Of a DNA stretch of 64,000 nucleotides, positions 59,513-64,000 are shown piece after piece (the stretch's first letter is position 1; each line of letters starts with the position of its first letter). Location: positions 130,864,936-130,928,935 of the forward strand of contig NC_081308.1 in assembly GCF_030435805.1 (NCBI RefSeq), written 5' to 3'. Below the pieces are notes generated by a model, which did no database searches, was not told the origin of the DNA, and saw only the letters and a program-made list of their open reading frames with translations. The stretch is from Mustela lutreola. Its lineage: Eukaryota > Chordata > Mammalia > Carnivora > Mustelidae. The translations under genes were made by a program, and so were the position numbers.

Positions 59513-60446
59513 CTGAGTCAGTACGTGAAGGTCTGCATCAGTCTTTGTGTTGGAGACATAACACACCCTTGTTGGCTTAGATTATAGGATTGTTAGTCTT
59601 TCCCCTTGGGTAGCAAGCACCTGGCACACATCCAATGTTGTCGTGACAAGCTACAGTGCAATGACTTCTCTCGTGAACGAGGGCACCTTTTTCTTCTTGC
59701 GCACGACACAGGGAAATCGGTACGTTCTGAAATACGCACCTTGTCCACTCACCTGGATATGAGTAGCTATGGAGGTCTCACCTGCAGGAAAGAGGGGGAT
59801 GTCCGTGATATTTTTCAACCCCAATGCCGCGCGTGATTTCATTAGTGTTATGGATGGTGGCGGAGGTCTCCCCGTGGCCGGTAATAGGAGCTGGAGGGGT
59901 AACAGAGCACGTTTGGAAGAAAGTTGGCCTACTTGATAGGAGAAACCACCTGAGTCTGCGAAAGGCAAGGGAGGGAAGCCCCCCCCCCCCCTCACTCTAG
60001 TCTTAAAACAAGGCCCTGGGGGAAACCTTGACTTTTGTATAGTTCTTTGCTCAAGCACTCCTGCTTCTCCTTCTCTGAGTAGATGGCTCTTGGTGGTGTG
60101 TGCCTGCAGGCGTAGCTGCTGCGGTTCCTCCTTCCTTAAGGAAAAATTGGGAGGCAGAGCTTGGCAATTTGAAGGTGTATGTGTATTTAGTGTTGTAGCT
60201 GATCATTTGTAGGTAAGAAGCAAGCCTAACTGTTTCACTTCTTAGAGAAAACTGAGGCCAGGTCATGATTTTCCAGCCTGTAATATTTGCCATTTAAGTG
60301 TTTGTACAAAAATAGCCCAGATTTCCAAGCAGGCATGACCTCTGTGAATTTACGCAACTAGTGAACAACATAAGGGAAAGGTTTGAAGACATCAAATCCC
60401 ATTCCGTTATTCTACAAATGGAACTCAAACCCGATGAATGCTTAAA
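59513..60446. other. Right flank, nothing recognised
   Basis: A C run is at 59981-59990. Open frames up to 135 codons have no recognisable domain. Confidence 0.45.
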
Positions 60447-60460
60447 AACTTTCACATGTG

Positions 60461-60808
60461 GGGCGCCTGAGTGGCCCAGTGCGTTAGGCCTCTGCCTTTG
60501 GCCCAGGTCACGATCTCAGGGCCCTGGGATCGAGCCCCACATCAGGCTCTCTGCTCGGCGGGGGAGCCTGCTTCCCACCCCACCGCCCTCGGTCTGCCTC
60601 TCTGCCTACTTGTGATCTCTGTCAAATAGGTAAATAAAAATATATTTTTAAAAAATCTGAGGGGTTTGAAGGGGCGGGGGGTGGGAGGTTGGGGGAGCCA
60701 GGTGGTGGGTACCACGGAGGGCACGGATTACATGGAGCGCGGGGTGTGGTGCATAAACAATGAATTCTGTTACACTGAAAATAAATAAATAAATAAAACC
60801 CCCAAAAC
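60461..60808 (+). mobile_element. CAN-SINE plus L1 3' end in one target-site duplication
   Basis: The SINE (60461 to about 60652) runs straight into an L1 3' UTR end (about 60655-60808) in the same orientation. Only one duplication, AACTTTCACATGTG, is seen, at 60447-60460 and 60809-60822, outside the pair. Confidence 0.88.
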
Positions 60809-60999
60809 AACTTTCACATGTGAAAGTTCATGCTGAATTCATCTGGCACTGGAAAGGCGCAAAAATAGGCAAGAACGTATTTTCTTTTATAACTGAAATT
60901 ACATAAGATGTGCCTTTATAATAAAAAGGGGCAACTGCCAGCATTTTTTTTTTAATGGATATACATGTTTGGGGGACAGTTCAAAATCACAAAACCTAG

Positions 61000-61125
61000 C
61001 TCCCTGTCCAGTGGGGAGTCTGCTTCTCCCTCTGTCTCTTCCCCTCCCCTGCCCCGATTTGTGCACGCGCTCTCTCTCTCTCTCTCTGTCTCTCAAATAA
61101 ATAAATAATTTTTTTTTTTTTTAAA
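61000..61125 (+). mobile_element. 3' half of a CAN-SINE
   Basis: Begins CTCCCTGTCCAGTGGGGAGT and continues through the CT-rich part and AAATAAATAAATAA tail. The tRNA-like head is missing. Confidence 0.85.
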
Positions 61126-61139
61126 GGGAAAGAAAGTCC

Positions 61140-61320
61140 AAGGGGTGCCTGGGTGGCTCAGCCGGCTGAGCATCCCACTCTTCATTTTGGCTCAGGTCGT
61201 GATATCAGAGTCGTGAGACTGAGCCCTGCGTCGGGCTCCACACTAGGCATGGAGCCTGCTTGAGATTCTCTCTCTCCCTCTCCTGATGCCCCTCCTCCCC
61301 CCACCCCAACAACAACAACC
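61140..61320 (+). mobile_element. CAN-SINE
   Basis: AGGGGTGCCTGGGTGGCTCA head. Ends in (CAA)n. Older than most here. Confidence 0.88.
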
Positions 61321-61764
61321 AAAGTCCGGTAAATAAGTAGTCATTGTAGGGAAGGAATGAGTGGGTGTTGGGGTAAAGGTGAGAGAAGGCCTGCCTCTGG
61401 GGAGTGGGGTGGTTTGGGAATTATATCGAGGAAAGTGCCCTTATTTTGAGACAAGACCTTCAGAGGATTGTATTCTTCTTTCCTTGGAAGTGATTATACA
61501 GCCCTTACTGGGGAAAGGAGTTGAAGAATAAAGCTTCCAACAAAGTTCTTCCAGAGCTCATGGCTGTTGATTGGAAAAAATAAATACCCATTGCCATCAA
61601 GTTCTCTTCATTCCTTAACCAAAGGGCAAATGGACTAGAACACAAGTTTACCAGGACTTAAATGCCGTAGCCGGTCCGTCTGAGGGTTCTATTTCTTGAT
61701 GGTCCGGAATGGACTGTGAAGTTATAGATTGTGGAGGAGCTGTTTGTACCATTTCCCTTCCAGG
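61321..61764. other. Right flank, nothing recognised
   Basis: No gene or clear repeat. Confidence 0.45.
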
Positions 61765-62018
61765 TTCTTTTTTAAATATTTCATTTATTTATTTGAGAAA
61801 GAAAGAGACAGACAGACAGACAGAGAGGAGAGAGAAAGAGCGAGTGGGCAAGCGGGGGTGGGGGGAGGGAGGGGGAGGGGGAGGGGCAGAGAGAGGGGGA
61901 AAAGCGGACTCCTCGTTGAGCAGGGAGCCCGGAGATGCAGGACTCAATCCCAGGACCCCGAGATCATGACCCGAGCCAAAGGCAGAGACTTAACTGACTG
62001 AGCCACCCAGGCGTCCCT
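61765..62018 (-). mobile_element. CAN-SINE
   Basis: Plus strand from TTTTTTAAATATTTCATTTA, through (GACA)n and a GGGGGA-rich expansion (61855-61890), to GAGCCACCCAGGCGTCCC. Confidence 0.9.
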
Positions 62019-62915
62019 CCCCTTCTGTTTTATTCTATTTATTTTTACTGGGCAGGCATGTTTGATATGGTTGTAAACTAAAATTCTGGACACATTTTCA
62101 TACCCAAGCCCTCTGAGGATTGGGGGGTTACTTTAGTGTCATTCCAAGGTTCTGTTTTTAATACATTGTTCCTGGTGTGCGAAAGAGGATCAAGATTTAC
62201 ATATCATTGTCTCTATCTATCTGTCATCTGTCTTTCTATACACCCACCTGTACACATCTTTGGGGGGAAAGAAGAGAGCTGCGCTCCTGTTAGTACGAAA
62301 GATAAAAGGGAAATCATTTGCAACATTGTGTACCAACCCTTAATGGGAGTTATCTGGGCAATGGGCCAAAGCATATGGTGAGGAGGCCATGTAGGATTTA
62401 ATATTTTCCTTTAACACCCTTCCCTTCCGCTTGCCTCTCTGAAGGGTGCATTGCTTTGGTCATCGGAGAATGAACTGCCATTGACATTTTGGTTGTCTGC
62501 TGAAAGTTACTCCATTACATTCAACATTCCTAGTTGAACAGATAGATGTACACAAATGAGAATAGGAGAGGATATTCAAATAGGCGGTATGGTTTTTAAA
62601 GCCCTTTTTAATATCTTACAGAAAATACATATAAACAGAATAAAAAATGATGGGAGTCTCTGGACCCATATAGTTGCAGTTGGCATTCCTCCTAGGTGAT
62701 CAGATTACTGCTGCTTAACATTTTCCCCACTTTATAATTTTAAACAACAGTTTAGATAATTCCATGTGTATTTTCAAAATAAGGAACTGAAAGGAGCTAA
62801 AAATAACATCTGCTCCGGAAGCAGAAACATTTGCATGCGTGTGTAGAGCAGAAAGCATGGATTATATGCATCAACATCAGGCATCTTGGGCCTCTAACGT
62901 CATTACTCTGAGTGC
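62019..62915. other. Right flank, nothing recognised
   Basis: A short TCTA/TCTG run is near 62208-62235. No gene recognised. Confidence 0.45.

Positions 62916-62952
<37 letters not shown>
62916..62952 (+). repeat. (GT)n microsatellite
   Basis: GTGCGTGCGTG then about 14 GT units. Confidence 0.93.
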
Positions 62953-62953
<1 letters not shown>

Positions 62954-63825
62954 TGTGTCTTGGGGACGGGTAGCTATCTGGTTGGAGATGAGGTGACTCA
63001 GGCACTCCTGTATGAGGGGCTGGCAGGTCCTGCTGCAGGGAGACTGCAGTTGGCTGAGTCACCTGTTTTTCTTTCTCCCTTTTGTTCTGTGTCCTCACAT
63101 GACACCTGTGTTCTGAGAGCCGGCACACTGAGTTCTCTAAAGCAGAGGACACAATACCTGCGTGATCATACACTCTGGCAAGAAAAGGTTTGTGCGGGCT
63201 ATCCCCAAAGTAGGTATAGTTAGTCGCCATACATTTCTTGTTATATCTATGAGTATGTGTGAACCAAAGTTGTGCACTCATGCATTTATTAGGGAAATAA
63301 TATTTTGTACTATGAAACATATCATTTGAAACTGATAATGGACGAGCTCAAATCTGTGCGTTATAATACCCATTTGAACAGTGTATATACAGAGAAGTAG
63401 GACCCATTAACAGGGTATTTCTTGGGGGGCGGGGAGAGGGATTGAGAGAACAACTGCATTTTCTGCCTTACACACATCTAAATGTTTGAAATGTATTTGA
63501 ATAAAGTTTTTAAAATGTCAGAAGAAACCGCATTGTAAAGAGATTCACAAAAACCATGCAAAAAATCAGCATTCACATGAAACAGTGATCAAATGTGCGC
63601 TTGAGGGAAGAAAGGTAGTCAGTCCTAGGCAATATGTGCAGGCATGTGTACACGGACGCATAGGAAACGTGTGACAGGCCCATATGCCATCACACTGACA
63701 GGAAGCATCTATCATGTATGGCCTCCCGTAAATATCTCCCCACCCGTTTTGTGTTCTCTACAAACCCATTCAATGTTACTTGAGAAACACCCAAGACACG
63801 CTTACATTATAGACCCCATTTTTGT
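62953..63825. other. Right flank, nothing recognised
   Basis: Open frames (147 codons on the minus strand over the GT tract) are driven by the microsatellite and have no domain. Confidence 0.45.
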
Positions 63826-63827
63826 TA

Positions 63828-63853
63828 CACACACACACACACACACACACACA

Positions 63854-63897
<44 letters not shown>
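63828..63897 (+). repeat. (CA)n microsatellite
   Basis: Two CA runs, about 13 and 21 units, separated by one TCA. Confidence 0.95.
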
Positions 63898-63898
<1 letters not shown>

Positions 63899-64000
63899 GG
63901 CTGCTCCTATTAAATCAATGCTTCCAAGGCAGACAAAAAGGCTATCACGAAAGCAGTAGTTCCCACGGTTCTGAAATAGGAGGACTGGCCTAAACTAAGT

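Noticed and set aside
62877-63320. 147-codon minus-strand frame with a poly-HT run
   Set aside because: Driven by the GT microsatellite; no domain.
63828-63897. CRISPR-like regular repeat
   Set aside because: Plain CA microsatellite in a mammalian genome; no spacers.

Overview
The window is mammalian nuclear DNA from a carnivoran, probably a caniform. It is packed with tRNA-Lys-derived CAN-SINEs (5' GCGCCTGGGTGGCTCAG, 3' CT-rich tract and an AATAAA-type tail) and with carnivoran L1 3' ends. Most of the sequence is interspersed repeat and microsatellite.

The dominant structure is a large inverted repeat. Bases 1-11787 are the near-perfect reverse complement of 44292-56079. The left arm is cut by the window edge, so the true arms are at least 11.79 kb. 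The only differences I could find are length changes in four simple-repeat runs and one base in a GA tract. The arms enclose a unique spacer of about 32.5 kb (11788-44291).

Two convergent, apparently intact genes of the SYCP3 / XLR / FAM9 (Cor1 domain) family straddle the arm-spacer junctions. Gene L (+, coding 10910-20682, 8 coding exons, 235 aa) and gene R (-, coding 45169-36095, 8 coding exons, 234 aa) have the length, exon phases and C-terminus of SYCP3. Each has its CpG-rich promoter region and first coding exon inside an arm, where the two genes are identical, and its remaining exons in the spacer, where they are strongly diverged. The switch from identity to divergence falls inside coding exon 2. 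This is what arm-to-arm gene conversion acting on an older gene pair would give. Palindromes carrying testis or meiosis genes, and the XLR/FAM9 family itself, are typical of mammalian sex chromosomes, so an X-chromosome origin is likely but not shown by this sequence.

Layout: 1-9650, left arm with old and young L1, CAN-SINE and MIR; 9660-10960, CpG-rich promoter region with a heptamer minisatellite; 10910-20914, gene L; 20915-36094, L1/SINE-rich intergenic region between the two 3' ends; 36095-45169, gene R; 45119-46419, mirrored CpG-rich region; 46420-56079, mirrored right arm; 56080-64000, unique right flank with no recognisable gene, several long GT/CA tracts, a 5S rRNA-derived fragment and a SINE-L1 composite.
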